Shown in pieces: positions 1 through 11,588 of a stretch of 64,000 nucleotides of DNA. The first letter of the stretch is position 1. The number at the start of each line of letters is the position of its first letter. The DNA is from Strobilurus pachycystidiatus (lineage: Eukaryota > Basidiomycota > Agaricomycetes > Agaricales > Physalacriaceae): contig JAHLMK010000006.1 in NCBI GenBank assembly GCA_019915135.1, positions 2,542,001-2,606,000 of the forward strand, in the 5' to 3' direction. Made by a program: the position numbers and the translations under genes. The notes under the pieces are model-generated. The model was not told the DNA's origin. It ran no database searches and saw only the letters and a program-made list of their open reading frames with translations.

Positions 1-3000
1 ATCTGGCATGTCCACCAGCCAAGTAATCTCCACCAGGTCCATAGGCATTATAGGTTCACAGCCCGTTACAGCATGGAAGGGAGAAGTTCCTATACTCCTT
101 TTTATAGTGATTCGTTCAGCCCATAGGACTTCGTGTAGATACTCCGGCCAATGTTCCGGATTTCCTTTACACACCTTAAAGAGTGACTGGCGAATATCCC
201 AATGTCCTCTTTCGACTTTACCATTTGCCTGTTTGTTATAGGCGGTAATTAGGATACCCGTGATGCCATATTTCTCCTCTATGTGTCTAAGGGCTTTCTT
301 GATAGCTGGGCCATTGTCCGTTACAATCTCCTTGATGCAGCCCCAGCGGCAGAGAATGTCCTCAAAGATCCATTCTCCCAGTGTTTCCGCTGTTTCATCT
401 CGGAGAGCTTTGGCTTCTGGCCAACCTGTCAGACCACACCTTGCCACGGTAACAGCGTTGAACCCAGCCCACTTGGATGGTTGTTTCTTTTTGGCTGAAT
501 GTTCCCCGGCCTTGGGCATTCGGAAGGTGTCTATGTAGGCCCTCTCGAATATCCCAGGTGTAGAGGTGATGGTTGGCGCTATCTTTATGTTTCGTTTCTG
601 TCTCTTTTGGCATATAAGGCAAGATCGCACATACCACCGTATGTCTACCTCCATCCCTGGCCACCAGAACCGTTTGGTAAGTAGCTGAAGCACCGAGTAC
701 TGACCTTTATGACCAGCTCTGTCATGCATAGCTTTACAAATCGGAATCCTTTCCTTCGGGAGGAGTACACGGCGGAGATTTCCATCTAAGTGAGATCTAT
801 ATAGTTTCTCGTGTCTCATTGAAAAGTCCTGACTCCATTTTTCGAAGTCTTCATCCTTCTGGACTTTACTCCCGACCAAGTGTGGCTGGAGATCCGGCAA
901 CCTATTTTCCCAAAGGCGTTCTCGCTTGCTTTTTACTAAGCTAGGGAACTCCTCGATCTCCATCCACTCCTCAATGTCCTTGATACCAGTTAACGCGGAG
1001 GTCCTGATCGCCTTAGATACTTTCATATGCTTTGGCAAGGGACTTCTAGCTATTTCCTGACTGTAGCCTCCCCTAGTATCGATATCATATCTGAATGTCT
1101 CAAACTCCAGAGGTTTGTCTTCGGTCGGAAGGTCCTCAGGTTCCTGATATTCAAAGCTATTGATTCGATCGTCCTCATCCCCTTGAGCGGGTCTGGGTAT
1201 TACTTCGTCGTTCTCCGAAGCAGGACGGCGGCTAAGACCGTCTGGACCATGGACTTTTCCTGGTACGTGTATAAGCTTGAAATGGTACATCAAAATCTCC
1301 TCTGCCCATCTTTGTAGGTTGGCATTGGCTAGGGAGTCAATATTCGACAGCATCCCTTTGATGTACTTAGCATCTGTTTCAATCTCTAGTTTTCTACAAC
1401 CTAGGAGATAGTACTTACACGCGGACAATGCCCGGAACAGACCAAACAATTCTCTCTTCGCTTGGGAGTACCTGGCTTCTCGGTCGTTGAGCGTTAAGGA
1501 CATGAACTTGGCATAGTATCTTTTCTTCGGGTCATCCGGATCTACTTGGGATAGGTAATATCCTACCGCTTGGTAAGAAGTATCTACCGACAAGGTGATC
1601 GGGGTTGACCATTCGTAATTCAAGGGTTTTAGCATCGGACAAGTCCTAACTGCTTCCTTGAGGAGGTCCATACTAGCTTGTTCAATATCCGTCCATTGAA
1701 ACTTCGTTATGTCCTTAGTCAACCGGGTAAGAGGTAAGGCTTTCTTCGAGTAGTCTTTCACGAAGGCCCTGAAGATCCCCGCGGTCCCTAGGAAAGCTCT
1801 AACTTCGGTCAGTGCCTTACAAGGTGGCCAATCAGAAATCACCTTAACTCTTTCTTCTGCCGGTTTCCTTCCTTCATAAGTGCAGACATGTCCTACGACT
1901 ACTATTTCTTCCGCACATATGATGGCTTTATGTCCAGAAAAGGTACCTCCGGCATATTTCATTCGTTGTATAATACGATTCATATTTAGAAGGTGTTCCC
2001 AGACAAAGCGCCTAACTTCTGGATGCCCCGGAAGCGTTTCATAACTTCCATCCGGCTGTACATATCTAGTGGCTGGACCACGGACAGGTACATCATCGAT
2101 GTAAGGTCTTGTGAACGCCGGTATTTCATCCATTAGAATGGTTGTAACGTCGTCGTGAAATATCGGAACCGAATTGGTCCATCCCATAGGTAAAGTCTTT
2201 AGTCGTAAAGCACCGTAAGGTGTTGAGAAGGTAGTCATATCGCGAGAGGCAGTGGCCAGTAGCCGTTCATCATACCCGACATACAAGTCCAGTGTACCTC
2301 CACAGGCTCTTCCTGCGAACGCTTCAGCTAACTCCTCTGTAGCAGGAGGCAACCCCGAATGTGCGATGGTTACCGCGTTAAGAGGTTCCAAGCTATGTAC
2401 CAAACGGAGTTTCTTTCCATCCTTTTTCACTACACAGAACCACCTTGAGCGATATGAAGAGTTCGAAGGTTCATATACGCCTGAGTCTAGTTTGTGCTTG
2501 ATTATCTTACAGACTTCATCGTAGATTCCTGGGGGTATAGGTATGTTTCTTAACACCCACGGAGTATGTGGAATAACGGGTATATCGACAGGTGGAAAGT
2601 ACTCTGGGTCAAAATGTCCTTTTTCCATTTCCTCCCAGGCGAATCCCGCATTCTGTCCACACATAAGTTGGTCTACAATTCGTCTTTCCACCGAAGTCAG
2701 AAAATCTCCAGGGTGGTCCGCTTGTAGTTGTTCACGTCTTTCCGCAGTATACCTTCCAGTTGGTACGAAGGGCGGGGGATCTGGACGGAGTTCAGGCATT
2801 CCTGCTAGAGGATCGCCTTTGATATGTCGTTTGATCCTGAATTCTTCGGGTAGAGTCCCCAGATGGGCTTTGGTTTTCAGCGCCATCGGTTTATACTTTT
2901 TCCCGGCGAACACGCCTCGTACTGGACGTTGACTTTCCAACTCCAGGAACTTGTCCTGTGCTTCCGTCACATAATCTTTAGGTAGCGTCACTGAAAGTCC

Positions 3001-3425
3001 TGAGAATGATTTGTGCAACTCCTGTGGTACCCCATAGAAGAGATTCATGGTTACTGTGGCGTGGGACTTAGTTCGTTCTTGATCTTCGGCAATTCCCTTT
3101 ATGTTAAACACCTTTCGAAATCCTTGTACCTTGGTTGCGTTGATTTCTTTCAATAAACCCCGAGGCGTTACCAGGCTAGCTGGAACAGTTCCTGGCACCG
3201 TAGAGGCTTTCATAAAGGCATGTTGTTTCCTAAGGCTTTTTGCCGCCTTGTCTATGTACGCAGGAGATTTCTTCAGGTAGAGGGACGTTAAGGCTCCTTC
3301 TCGGAAGTGTGCTTCATTTTCTCCTGGTACCCATGTCTGCTTGATTTCTACATTACCATTAGGTGATCTTTCCAGGATCAACACCGCCTCTCCGTAGACG
3401 TTTCCTACTTCCTTGAGTCCAGGTG
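1..3425 (-). CDS. pol: pol: reverse transcriptase / RNase H / integrase (partial)
   Basis: Reading the minus strand, a continuous frame runs from the end of the protease region to the window edge. It shows the RT motif LDLYVGYDER-like around 2330-2280, then the catalytic YIDD box at 2103-2092, followed by an RNase H region with VDTSYQAVG near 1600 and the motif LSRRPAS near 1230. The integrase has a zinc-binding H-x4-H...C-x2-C region around 740-620 and DDE-type residues (IDTF near 530, DNGP near 320, KVERG near 220). No stop interrupts it. The frame is -1 relative to the protease frame and opens only about 50 nt before the protease stop, which points to ribosomal frameshifting rather than an independent start. 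The C-terminus is cut by the window. Confidence 0.92.
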
Positions 3426-4583
3426 AAAACCCTGTTGCCCCGGTGGTAACATATGCCTAGGTATTTGTCCTCGTCGGTACGACGGTATGGTCAACTTCTT
3501 GCCATTGGTATTATCTGTCAGAGTTCCCAAGGCGTTTCCATTGGACAAGTTCGTAATTACCAGATTGGATACAATCTCGAATGGTCTACCTAATAGGACT
3601 TCATAGGCGGGGTCCTCCAGAACATGCAACTGGAGGTAGTACACAATCCCTTCGAAGTCGAAGGGTACATTGCGGGCTAACCCAAGTGTACTAGTCCGTC
3701 CTTTATCCGCGCTTTCCATGGTTATTTTGAAGTTGGGATCATAAGAAACCCCTAGTTCTAACGCAGCTTTCAGCGAGATTGAGGCGATTTGAGAACCCCC
3801 GTCAATGAGACTTTCCTTCTTTCCGTTGCGGTTTATCATAGGCCAGAAAGTCCTTAGATCAGCGTTCTCTGGTGCAATGTTTCCCGTAGTCATGTGGAAT
3901 GGTCCAGTATATTGCCCTCCAGTGAGGTTTATGAACTGTTCCACCGCATCGTGAACTACAATTCCTCCAATCGGCAAGTTGTCTCGTGCTTGTAAGTTAA
4001 CTGAGTATAACTCCGGTTGGTAGTCGTCTTGTACCGTTTCGGTCAATTCTTCCTGTTGGAGTACCGAAACCGGCGCATTTCGTTTTCTAATGAAGTCCGA
4101 TATGCTTTGCTGCCACGGAGGATTTGTTGCTAAGAGAGCTTCCGGAAGTAAGAACTTCCATGCTTCTCTCCAGCTCGGATTCTTGTGTAGCAACTCTTCC
4201 GCTAAACTGCGGCGTTGGAAACTTTTGACCTTCTGCTGAGGGTGTAAGGTCTTCTGGTTCGTTGGTGTACTCGAAGGTAGAGTTGAATCTACCTTAGGCT
4301 GCACTGCAGGCGCAGGTTCTTCCATAGCCAGAATCTCCTCAAGAATTTCCTGATCCACAGGAGGTATTTCTTGGGTGACTTCAGGTTTAGTGAAGGTTAC
4401 CTTTGGCGATACCGGGGCTTTAGGAGGTATTACCACGGAGACCCGGTCCCGAGGCCAAGGTATTTTTGTCTTTTCCGGTGTTGAAACCGGTTTGGAATGA
4501 TTATCTTTATTACTTTGTCGAGTTTGAACAGTCAACTGGCTCTCCGGAGGAGTCTGTGCACTAGGCACTCCTTCCTTCATCAA
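3405..4583 (-). CDS. Retrotransposon protease region
   Basis: A frame of about 390 codons between gag and pol. The N-terminal half is Pro/Gln/Lys-rich and probably unstructured. The C-terminal half has a retropepsin-like core: LIDGGSQIASIS at about 3822-3787, followed about 80 residues later by VLLGRPF, which matches the second conserved segment of retroviral-type aspartic proteases. The active-site triad position reads DGG instead of the usual DTG/DSG. The frame overlaps the end of gag: it is -1 to gag and can be entered by slippage at 4598-4592, or by reinitiation at the ATG 4580-4578, which overlaps the gag stop as TGATG. It ends at a TAG at 3407-3405. Confidence 0.85.
   Translation of the reverse strand: MMKEGVPSAQTPPESQLTVQTRQSNKDNHSKPVSTPEKTKIPWPRDRVSVVIPPKAPVSPKVTFTKPEVTQEIPPVDQEILEEILAMEEPAPAVQPKVDSTLPSSTPTNQKTLHPQQKVKSFQRRSLAEELLHKNPSWREAWKFLLPEALLATNPPWQQSISDFIRKRNAPVSVLQQEELTETVQDDYQPELYSVNLQARDNLPIGGIVVHDAVEQFINLTGGQYTGPFHMTTGNIAPENADLRTFWPMINRNGKKESLIDGGSQIASISLKAALELGVSYDPNFKITMESADKGRTSTLGLARNVPFDFEGIVYYLQLHVLEDPAYEVLLGRPFEIVSNLVITNLSNGNALGTLTDNTNGKKLTIPSYRRGQIPRHMLPPGQQGFHLDSRK
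3426..3432 (-). promoter_or_regulatory. Candidate -1 ribosomal slippery heptamer GGGTTTT, protease to pol
   Basis: In the protease frame the sequence reads CAG GGT TTT CAC, so the heptamer is phased G GGT TTT, the X XXY YYZ arrangement known from -1 frameshift signals. It sits 19 nt before the protease stop (3407-3405). A one-base backward slip enters exactly the frame that encodes reverse transcriptase. I did not assess a downstream pseudoknot. Confidence 0.7.
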
Positions 4584-5941
4584 GCCTTGCCAAAACCCGA
4601 AAATGGTTCACTACTGAACTCGCTTTCCTGGGGAGTCATTTGCATATATACCGAAGGATCCGGCGCGAATTCATCTTCTTGGGATTGGAACGCGGAGACC
4701 TTGGTTGCATTTTCTTGCTGGTATTTCTGTACCTGTTCCCAAGGACTTAGCGGTTGCTTCGCATTGGTCCTTTGAATGGGCTGTCCATTTTGTAAGTGGT
4801 AGATGTTTGTCCCCCCTGGTTTGAATATATGACCTTGGGTTTCACACATTTCTTTCACCGGACAATTGGCGATTATATGCCCCACATCCCGGCAGAAATA
4901 ACATCTTCCATCGTTTACTACAAACTTGTTGCCTGGAGGAATCGCACCTTGCGGAGTTTTATAGATCCCGTTAGGCAGATTGGTCGGAAGCGAAACGCCA
5001 TTCATTGGAGTTTGTAAATACACACTAGGTGTTTCTTGTACATAGCCTTGTGAACGCAGACCTTGAATGTTGGTCCTCTGCAGACTCTCCAGGACTGCCG
5101 TCAAGAGTTTCTGATCATTCTTTCTAGATTCCTCTCGATCTTTCTCTCCTTTCTGGATAACGTCCTGGAGCGAGGCTATACGGTTCAGGTATTCGTCCAG
5201 TTCCTCGGTCTTGACCCGCGACGTTGACATAGGGACTAAGTCCCTGGAAAACGCGTTCGTGGTTGGGGGACCAGATACCCATTTGTCCGTGAGGAAGTAA
5301 TTGGAGACTGCCTTGGCTACTTGATCCAAGGTAAAATCATACGTTGGAGTAGTTCCAGCGACTGCTGTCTTTAACACTTCCTGCCTTAGATCTCCTAGGA
5401 CATTGTGCCAGATTCCTTCCGTAAGGGAGGACTTTATATACTCAATAGCACCTTTGTTGGTTACCTCTCCACTCTGAATCAAAGCTTCCAGGATATGGAG
5501 AACTTCGCGCGAGAACGCTTCCCAATACTGTTTGTTATTAACAGGCCGGGCGATGTAAGGTTCCAAAGCGTCCTTGAGGTCACTGGGGACATACTCCGGA
5601 TTGTTCTTACCCTTCGAGTAGGAGGCTAAGATTGATTCCTTGAAGTCTGCCCAAACACCTTTTGCATAGTCTGCATGTCGGTGCCAGCGTTTCCTCTGTT
5701 CATGGCCTGCGTAGAAGGCAGCCATCTCCATTTTGGTTCCTTGTTCCTTGACGTTCGAGACATCGAAGATCCAGTCACAAGTCGCGAAGAATTCCCTAAT
5801 ATCTTCTCCAGTTTTGCCTTTGCATTTGGGGGCGTTGTTGGAGAAAGGTATGGGAACCTTTTTGTCCTTGATTTCTGCTTTTGCCTCATCGCTGAGTTCG
5901 TCAGAAGGGATTAACTTTCTAACGGCAGCCATTGCGGGCAT
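4580..5941 (-). CDS. gag: gag: capsid/nucleocapsid protein of the gypsy element
   Basis: A 453-residue frame from the first in-frame ATG. Near residue 350 it has a CCHC zinc knuckle, C-YF-C-RDVG-H-IIAN-C (C-x2-C-x4-H-x4-C), the nucleic-acid-binding signature of retroelement Gag proteins. Upstream of it lies a helical capsid-like region with conserved tryptophans. The same frame stays open for a further ~160 codons upstream, to about 6431, with Ser/Pro/Arg-rich content and no ATG, so the true start is uncertain. The C-terminus is followed by the slippery site described separately. Confidence 0.88.
   Translation of the reverse strand: MPAMAAVRKLIPSDELSDEAKAEIKDKKVPIPFSNNAPKCKGKTGEDIREFFATCDWIFDVSNVKEQGTKMEMAAFYAGHEQRKRWHRHADYAKGVWADFKESILASYSKGKNNPEYVPSDLKDALEPYIARPVNNKQYWEAFSREVLHILEALIQSGEVTNKGAIEYIKSSLTEGIWHNVLGDLRQEVLKTAVAGTTPTYDFTLDQVAKAVSNYFLTDKWVSGPPTTNAFSRDLVPMSTSRVKTEELDEYLNRIASLQDVIQKGEKDREESRKNDQKLLTAVLESLQRTNIQGLRSQGYVQETPSVYLQTPMNGVSLPTNLPNGIYKTPQGAIPPGNKFVVNDGRCYFCRDVGHIIANCPVKEMCETQGHIFKPGGTNIYHLQNGQPIQRTNAKQPLSPWEQVQKYQQENATKVSAFQSQEDEFAPDPSVYMQMTPQESEFSSEPFSGFGKA
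4592..4598 (-). promoter_or_regulatory. Candidate -1 ribosomal slippery heptamer GGGTTTT, gag to protease
   Basis: The last gag codons read TCG GGT TTT GGC AAG GCT TGA, so the heptamer is phased G GGT TTT ten nucleotides before the gag stop. A -1 slip enters the protease frame, which is open from just upstream. The identical heptamer in identical phase recurs at the protease-pol junction. Confidence 0.7.
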
Positions 5942-6431
5942 AGTGTTGGTTCGTGGGTTGGAGTTTCCGAAGTTAATAAACGTAGGAATCGGTGGTAAAC
6001 TGTAGTCGTCTTCTAAACTAGTTAGAGGACTTCCAAAAGGTGTGGAGTTCGTAGAACTAGGCGAGATTTCGGAGGCTGAAGATCGCCTTTGGCTGGTAGT
6101 AGCTCGCGAAGGTGTTTCAGGATCTGAAGTAGCTCTTCTCCTAGTAGATGCTTGGGGCGTCGGTGGTACTTTTGTTCCACGTTTCGACTTTTTGGACTTT
6201 GGTGTTGACGGGTTCGCTAAACGCCTTTGAGCTGCAGCAACTTCTTGGGGAGTTCCGTTGAAGAGAGATCCGGCTGTAGGTCGTTTGGTTCGAAGCCGAC
6301 TTGCTATCCCAGAGTTTGTAGGACTTGATGATCCTGCAATGACTGGTTTTGCTTTTGGTGGTGGCGGGTTTGCTTGGTTCTGACTGTTGGTATAACGTTC
6401 AGAGTTCCTAGCAGCCAGGTCGTTGTTTGGA

Positions 6432-8060
6432 ATTTAAGACTTCGCAGATGCCTTGGTAGGTTTCGTTGAAATCAAAATATATCACCCCCTCGCGGTGGGC
6501 TCCAAAATATGATATGCACGTTCGAAATAGACCTCTAAAAAGAGACTATGGAATCTATCCTATCTATCCTTATATTTCACTAATACTCTTTGTGGGAGCG
6601 AGGCTGGTGTAGTTGTTCAAAGGAACAAGTACTTTTGGTATTGGAACAATAGAGATGTATTCCGAACTTGCGTTCGAGTAGTTTTAGGGGGTGTAGGGAG
6701 ATTGATTCACAAAGTCGAACAAGATAATCTGAAAGTCGTAGGCCGAAGTCACAACGTACGGAGACCTTAAACAGCGCGAGGCAATGTAGCTCCTTCTTAT
6801 TGATCGTTCTTTTGTACAAGGTGATTGTCTTATGGCAGGCCGCTACCGTAGGTGTTTATGCTACTGGACTGCTACCAAGTAAGGCGATTTCCTTGTCCTT
6901 AAACCAAACTTCTAGTGTCTTGGACTGGGACCAAAGATTCCGTAAGGTGTTTCAGACGATAACAACACTCGTTCAAACTCAACTAAACTCCTCAAAGGCG
7001 AATACTTCACAACAGAGCGTGATTGCAAGGCAGAACTACTTGCAACCCGGCCTTCTAACGAACACAAGGGTCTAACGCCAAGTGGTGTCGTTTGGTATTG
7101 TCTTAGTGACTTGGAGGATAGGAACCTATGAGTTCTTCAAGGAGTTTGCTAACACCTGATATCGCCTAAATGGTTCTAAGGTCTTTTTGGGGCTTTCAAG
7201 GTCTTTTTGGGTTCTCTCAAATTCAGAGTAAGTTGAGTCGAAACTCGAGTTAGATTCACTACAGCGACTGCGTATTACTAGCGGATACTGTGGGGGCACT
7301 AAGCTACCGATCTACTGGCGCTTTCTGGCCCTTTTATACTATTCCTACTATTCTGTACTGTAAGCGGGTTTACTACCTGTCGGGCCTCTCGGAGGTCGAG
7401 TCATTCTGTACTAACGTCCTGATTGGCTATCCCTGTTCGAAACAGCCGACCCGGGAGAAGACTGAACACTTGGTCAGCGCCAAGTGCGCCACACCACCGA
7501 TCTGGCTCTTCCTTAAGTCTATTTCTGTCTCCCGAGGTCCCGCTTGTCTTGGCAAAACTCCTTAATGAGTTCTTTCGTGTCTTTAGGCGTTGGTTGGGTT
7601 TATCCTTAGCGCTTGGAAGGTGATTCGTTTTCGACAACTCAGTGACGCCACATCAATATGTGAGTTCCAGTGAGGTACAAGGTCCATGATCGGGCCTTTT
7701 AGCCAGGTCTATCTTTAGTGATCGGCGGCGGCGGATCGAAGTCCGTTTTCTTTGGTGCGGGGCGTCGGAGCGGAGATCACTATTCCGAAGGCGCCATGGC
7801 CCGGAAGAGAGATCTTCTCCTTTGATCTATTCTTGGTCGCGCGAGTTCTGACTTAGCACGAGTAAACTCCTTGAGCCTTCTTGGTAGAGTATCTCCTGCC
7901 TGGGTACTTTCCATAGTGCTATTTCTGGTAGGCACTTGTCGTTGCATGACCGACACGGTTGAATGAACTCCTGGTTTTAAGAGTACAACGCTTGGATAAT
8001 GATATTCGGAGTTAAGGAGTATGATCGGTCGATCATACCGCGTCCTAAAGGCGCGTATCC
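6432..8060. other. Leader and presumed 5' LTR of the gypsy element
   Basis: No convincing gene. The part next to gag contains the candidate primer binding site (6488-6504). A short direct repeat, aaggtctttttggg, occurs at about 7178 and 7199. A near-palindrome, tatgatcggtcgatcata, lies around 8020-8037. I infer that most of this is the LTR because it precedes gag, but no second copy is present for comparison. Confidence 0.45.
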
Positions 8061-8615
8061 CTTAGTCCTGGAGACTTGCCTGCGTTAAGGTAGTTTCTCC
8101 GTGTGTCTCTCTGGTCGTTGTGCTGTGACTGGAAGTCCTGGCATAGACTCCTACAGGAATCGCAAAATTCCCTGGTTCTGGCACTAGGATTCTACAATGC
8201 GTATCAGCGTATAGGACGCCGACCCCGTCGTCCACACTCACGTCGACCCCGGTTGACGCTCGAACGGCACTCCGAAACACTGTCACCACAGCCACAGCCC
8301 GGCGACCGTTTCCAACGCCAAATTTGCGAGACGTCACCGTCGCCGACTACGGATGGAGGGCCCGTTAGACGAATCGAGGCCCCAGAGGCGGATGCGCCGA
8401 CCAGGGCGAGTGGGTATAGCCGTGCGCGATCCATCCGCGGCAAGGCGTGCTACCCAACACCCTCCCGAATAATTTGTGACCTACGTAGTCTACTAGTCTT
8501 ATTGTAGACAGCCCCCTCGTGAATGACAGCGCCTTTCGGCGGCGCAATCTTGTTTACCTAATACCCAGAGTGATAAACCCGCAGAGTGTCGATAGCTGCT
8601 GGGCGTCTTACCGTC

Positions 8616-9937
8616 ATGGCGTCTCTGGACTCTCTGCCTTCTTTGGATTCTACAGCCGCCCTTCTCAATCCCTTAGCGTTGGAACTACACCACGCGATCC
8701 TACTGCCCCTCTTGAGGAGCATGGATGACCGAAGATTCGCTCAAGACGGCACTGGGGGCTCGCGTTTCAGAGAAGCAGTTTTGGGTAACGAGAAGAAGAC
8801 TAAGACGGCCTTTGTAGCAGCCGCGATCCTTAGAAAAGGCTCTGTCAAAGTGAGTAGCACAATCTACCCACCCACGTTCCTAGCTTACGCTGTACGGCGT
8901 TTCAAGTCTTTCCCGCTCTCTTCTGCTCACTGGATCCCGGAGATCAGACCATATCACAACCGCTGGGCGTATAGCACTTGGTCGATGCGCGTACTTGATC
9001 TGGATATCCGGGAAGCACAAGACACCTCCGATGGCAGCACCGACGCCTCAGACCCACATGGAAGCTCTGACGGCTCTGACTACGGCCTGCAGACCTCCCT
9101 CAACTCATCCTCTACCAGCTCACGCCTTCTCTCTTGGTTTCACCAGGGGCATCACACTCTCAGAGACCTCACCTTTCGCTACGTACAACCCCGGGACAAT
9201 GAGACCTTTGAGTTGCTCGAAAACTTGATTGGCGCTTTGCGTAACGCGCCCGAATTGCTTTGCCTGAGGCTTTTAGTAGACGGAGAAGCGTCTCAAGTAA
9301 GTTAGAGCCCTATCAGTTCTAATTTTTACTAACTTTCAGGTAGGCTTTCGACGGCAATTACTTCAAATCTATTCGCTTCAAACGCGCTCTTACGGCTCCG
9401 CCCGCTCTGTCTGAGCTTGCCATTTCGTTCTCGGCCCCCATCATCTGGAAGTCAGAGGAAGACTTTAGGCAGGGATACAACGAGTGGGACAAAGGGGAAG
9501 AAGAGGACGAAAACTCGTCTCTCGCTGCGGAGGACACTGTAAGCAGCGACGGTCTAGATGAAAGTGACGCCAGTGAAGGTTCAGACGACGGTAACAAATC
9601 TGATGAAGCTTTGGAGATGAAGGAGTACCCCCGCTCGAGCAGGGACTGGCGGAAAATGGAGCGGTTCTACGCGGCTTGGGTAGCCCCGCCCAACTTACAA
9701 TTTGTCCACCTTAATCACGCGTGGAGTGAGTACCTGGATAGTGTGTCTACGTGTGGCTTGGGTAGCGGGTACAGTTCAGGACGCTCAGTGACATTGCAAC
9801 ACGTGGAGACAGAGAGTGGTTCTAAATGGATCAGTGGCTCCGGGGGTTCTCCTACTTCATGCTTTTCAGGAGAAATGTGGGAGGCACCTGTATTTCCAGG
9901 AAACAGTAGTAATGTTGTACTTTTCGAGTCGCTGTAG
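8616..9937 (+). CDS. Hypothetical protein, two exons
   Basis: Exon 1 is 8616-9296 and exon 2 is 9344-9937. The 47-nt intron has a GTAAGT donor, a TTACTAAC branch-like site and a TAG acceptor; phase 0 is kept and the product is about 424 residues. I chose ATG 8616; the frame extends 10 codons further only to a GTG. The N-terminus is leucine-rich (PLALELHHAILLPLL), followed by a basic region, and the middle holds long Ser/Asp/Glu-rich stretches on both sides of the intron. I do not recognise the family. The N-terminal layout recalls the F-box-like proteins common in mushrooms, but no F-box is clear. It converges on the minus-strand gene at 10138-10840. Confidence 0.7.
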
Positions 9938-10137
9938 TTCGTATCAAATAGTAGGTGATGTGGGCTTATTACATACTGACAGAATAATCTAGCAAAGGTA
10001 AGGGAGAAGTATCTATTATAGTGGAGGTGCGTCTCTGTCTCGTAGTTCGCCTGGTATTCTGAGCGATACTTTGATTTCGTCTAGAGGGTGAGCCTTGGAG
10101 TACGTGAGAGGTATAAAGTAAACGCTAGAAGTAGATG

Positions 10138-10840
10138 TCAGTCACTGTCTGATGAGTTAGAAGAGACACTTACTCCGGTAGATACTGCTTCACTCCAAGC
10201 AGTAATAGCTGAACGTCTATTGACATTTTCAGGGGTCATAGCTAAAGCCTCCGCTACTTCCAACGCCAAGGATCGATCCATCCAACAATTGAATTTTGAA
10301 CTGTCGATCCACTGAGGCGCCTGAATATCATCCGGTAGACCGTGAAACTTGTCTAACACCATGATGGGGCTACGGCTAGTAATTCCCAGGCGTACGACCC
10401 CAGTGTTGCTGGTCAAGGAGAAGGATAGCAAGAGGTAAAACGTGATCTCTTCATCCTGAAAGGGCCCCTCAACTGGAGCCTAAAGTGGCGTGAGTCATAA
10501 TCTGTTTGAAATAATGATCACATACCTCTACTTTATGAATCTTGACACGACATTTAACCAGATCGGTATGCAGAATGTAACCAAAGTCTGAACGAAGAGG
10601 AGCCGTGCCAGCTTCTGAGTGATTTTCACGGAGAAAGGCCAGCCAATCGTCAATCCTATGACTGAGACCTAAAGCTCGCCGACGTTCTCGGCGTGTGGCA
10701 GGTGTAAGATCGGGTGATATAGGAGGCCTGGGCATAGTGCGGCGCTGGTGAGCGGGAGGTGTGGACGGCATGCGGAGCCTGTAACCCCTGGCCGAAAAGG
10801 GAGTAGAGTGGTAGTATGCTTTGCGCGAGACGTATGCCAT
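10138..10840 (-). CDS. Hypothetical protein, two exons
   Basis: Exon 1 is 10840-10526 and exon 2 is 10479-10138, separated by a 46-nt intron (GTATGT...TTTAG) in phase 0, giving about 218 residues. Exon 1 starts MAYVSRKAY and has a basic Pro/Arg-rich stretch followed by a more structured part. Exon 2 has a hydrophobic beta-like run (ITFYLLLSFSL) and ends in a Ser-rich tail. The splice restores one long frame from two track-level fragments, which supports reality. I do not recognise the family. Confidence 0.62.
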
Positions 10841-11588
10841 GATTACACAGGCCAAAGACGGGTACTGAGAAGGGTGTTATATACCCCCCTCCTTCAGGAA
10901 CAGCAGGGTGCACCGAATACAGCCTGGATCAACAGAGTGTAAGTAATCGGACAGGCAGAGGCTGTAATGGATATACAGTTGTGCTAGCCATGTCTGTCAT
11001 AGCAATGCTAGCTCTGATAAGCGAGTGTCAGGATCACGTCAGGTAAGAGTTGTAAAGGTATGCTATACGCTATCTGTCCAAAGTGTTACAACAACTCATG
11101 TTCACATGGATAGTTTCACCTATATAACACAGTGTTACATTCGCCAATCAATGAATATACAGTGCAACTATCACGATGTCATGCTCCAGTTACTTACGTC
11201 TATACCAAGTATCCGATGTCTGATAATTTGGAGAAAACGCAGTGAGGGTGGGAGAGAAAGTATGTAGCAGTACATAGCAGAGATCTATGTGTAGTAACAG
11301 CACTGGAAGAGACTCACCTTAACAAGATTCAAATGAGAGGAAGCGGGTGGGTGGGAAAAGAAAGCGGAGTCCGCTGATGGCAGCGGGGGTGCTAGCGGAC
11401 GACGACGACCACCACAACAATACGGGTCGCGGTGGTCGAAAAGCAAAAGGGTGCGATCGCACCACGTGTCTGTCCAAAGACATCATTCTGCCGGATGACA
11501 TACCTTACACCCAGCAGAACAGCAAAATGTGGAAAAAAAAATGGGAATATATTATACATCAACTATGAAAGATATGTGTACTACTTAT
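10841..11588. other. Intergenic, no gene seen
   Basis: It separates the minus-strand hypothetical gene from the 3' end of the first NLR-type gene. Only short, unconvincing frames are present. Confidence 0.6.

Larger units (their letters stand above)
1..6510 (-). mobile_element. Ty3/gypsy LTR retrotransposon, 5' part (leader, gag, protease, RT, RNase H, integrase); runs off the left edge
   Basis: On the minus strand gag, protease and pol follow one another in overlapping frames. Domain order protease, reverse transcriptase, RNase H, integrase is the Ty3/gypsy order (established). All frames seen are open apart from the programmed-looking overlaps, so this is probably a young or intact copy. 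The 3' part of integrase and the 3' LTR lie outside the window. A candidate primer binding site is read on the minus strand at 6504-6488, beginning TGGAGCCC, and a possible LTR edge TGATATGC begins at 6510 on the plus strand. The 5' LTR should occupy part of 6510-8060, but without the second LTR its outer end cannot be fixed. Confidence 0.93.

Noticed and set aside
6510..8060. Exact 5' LTR of the gypsy element
   Set aside because: No second LTR in the window and no decisive TG...CA pair with target duplication, so boundaries were not claimed.
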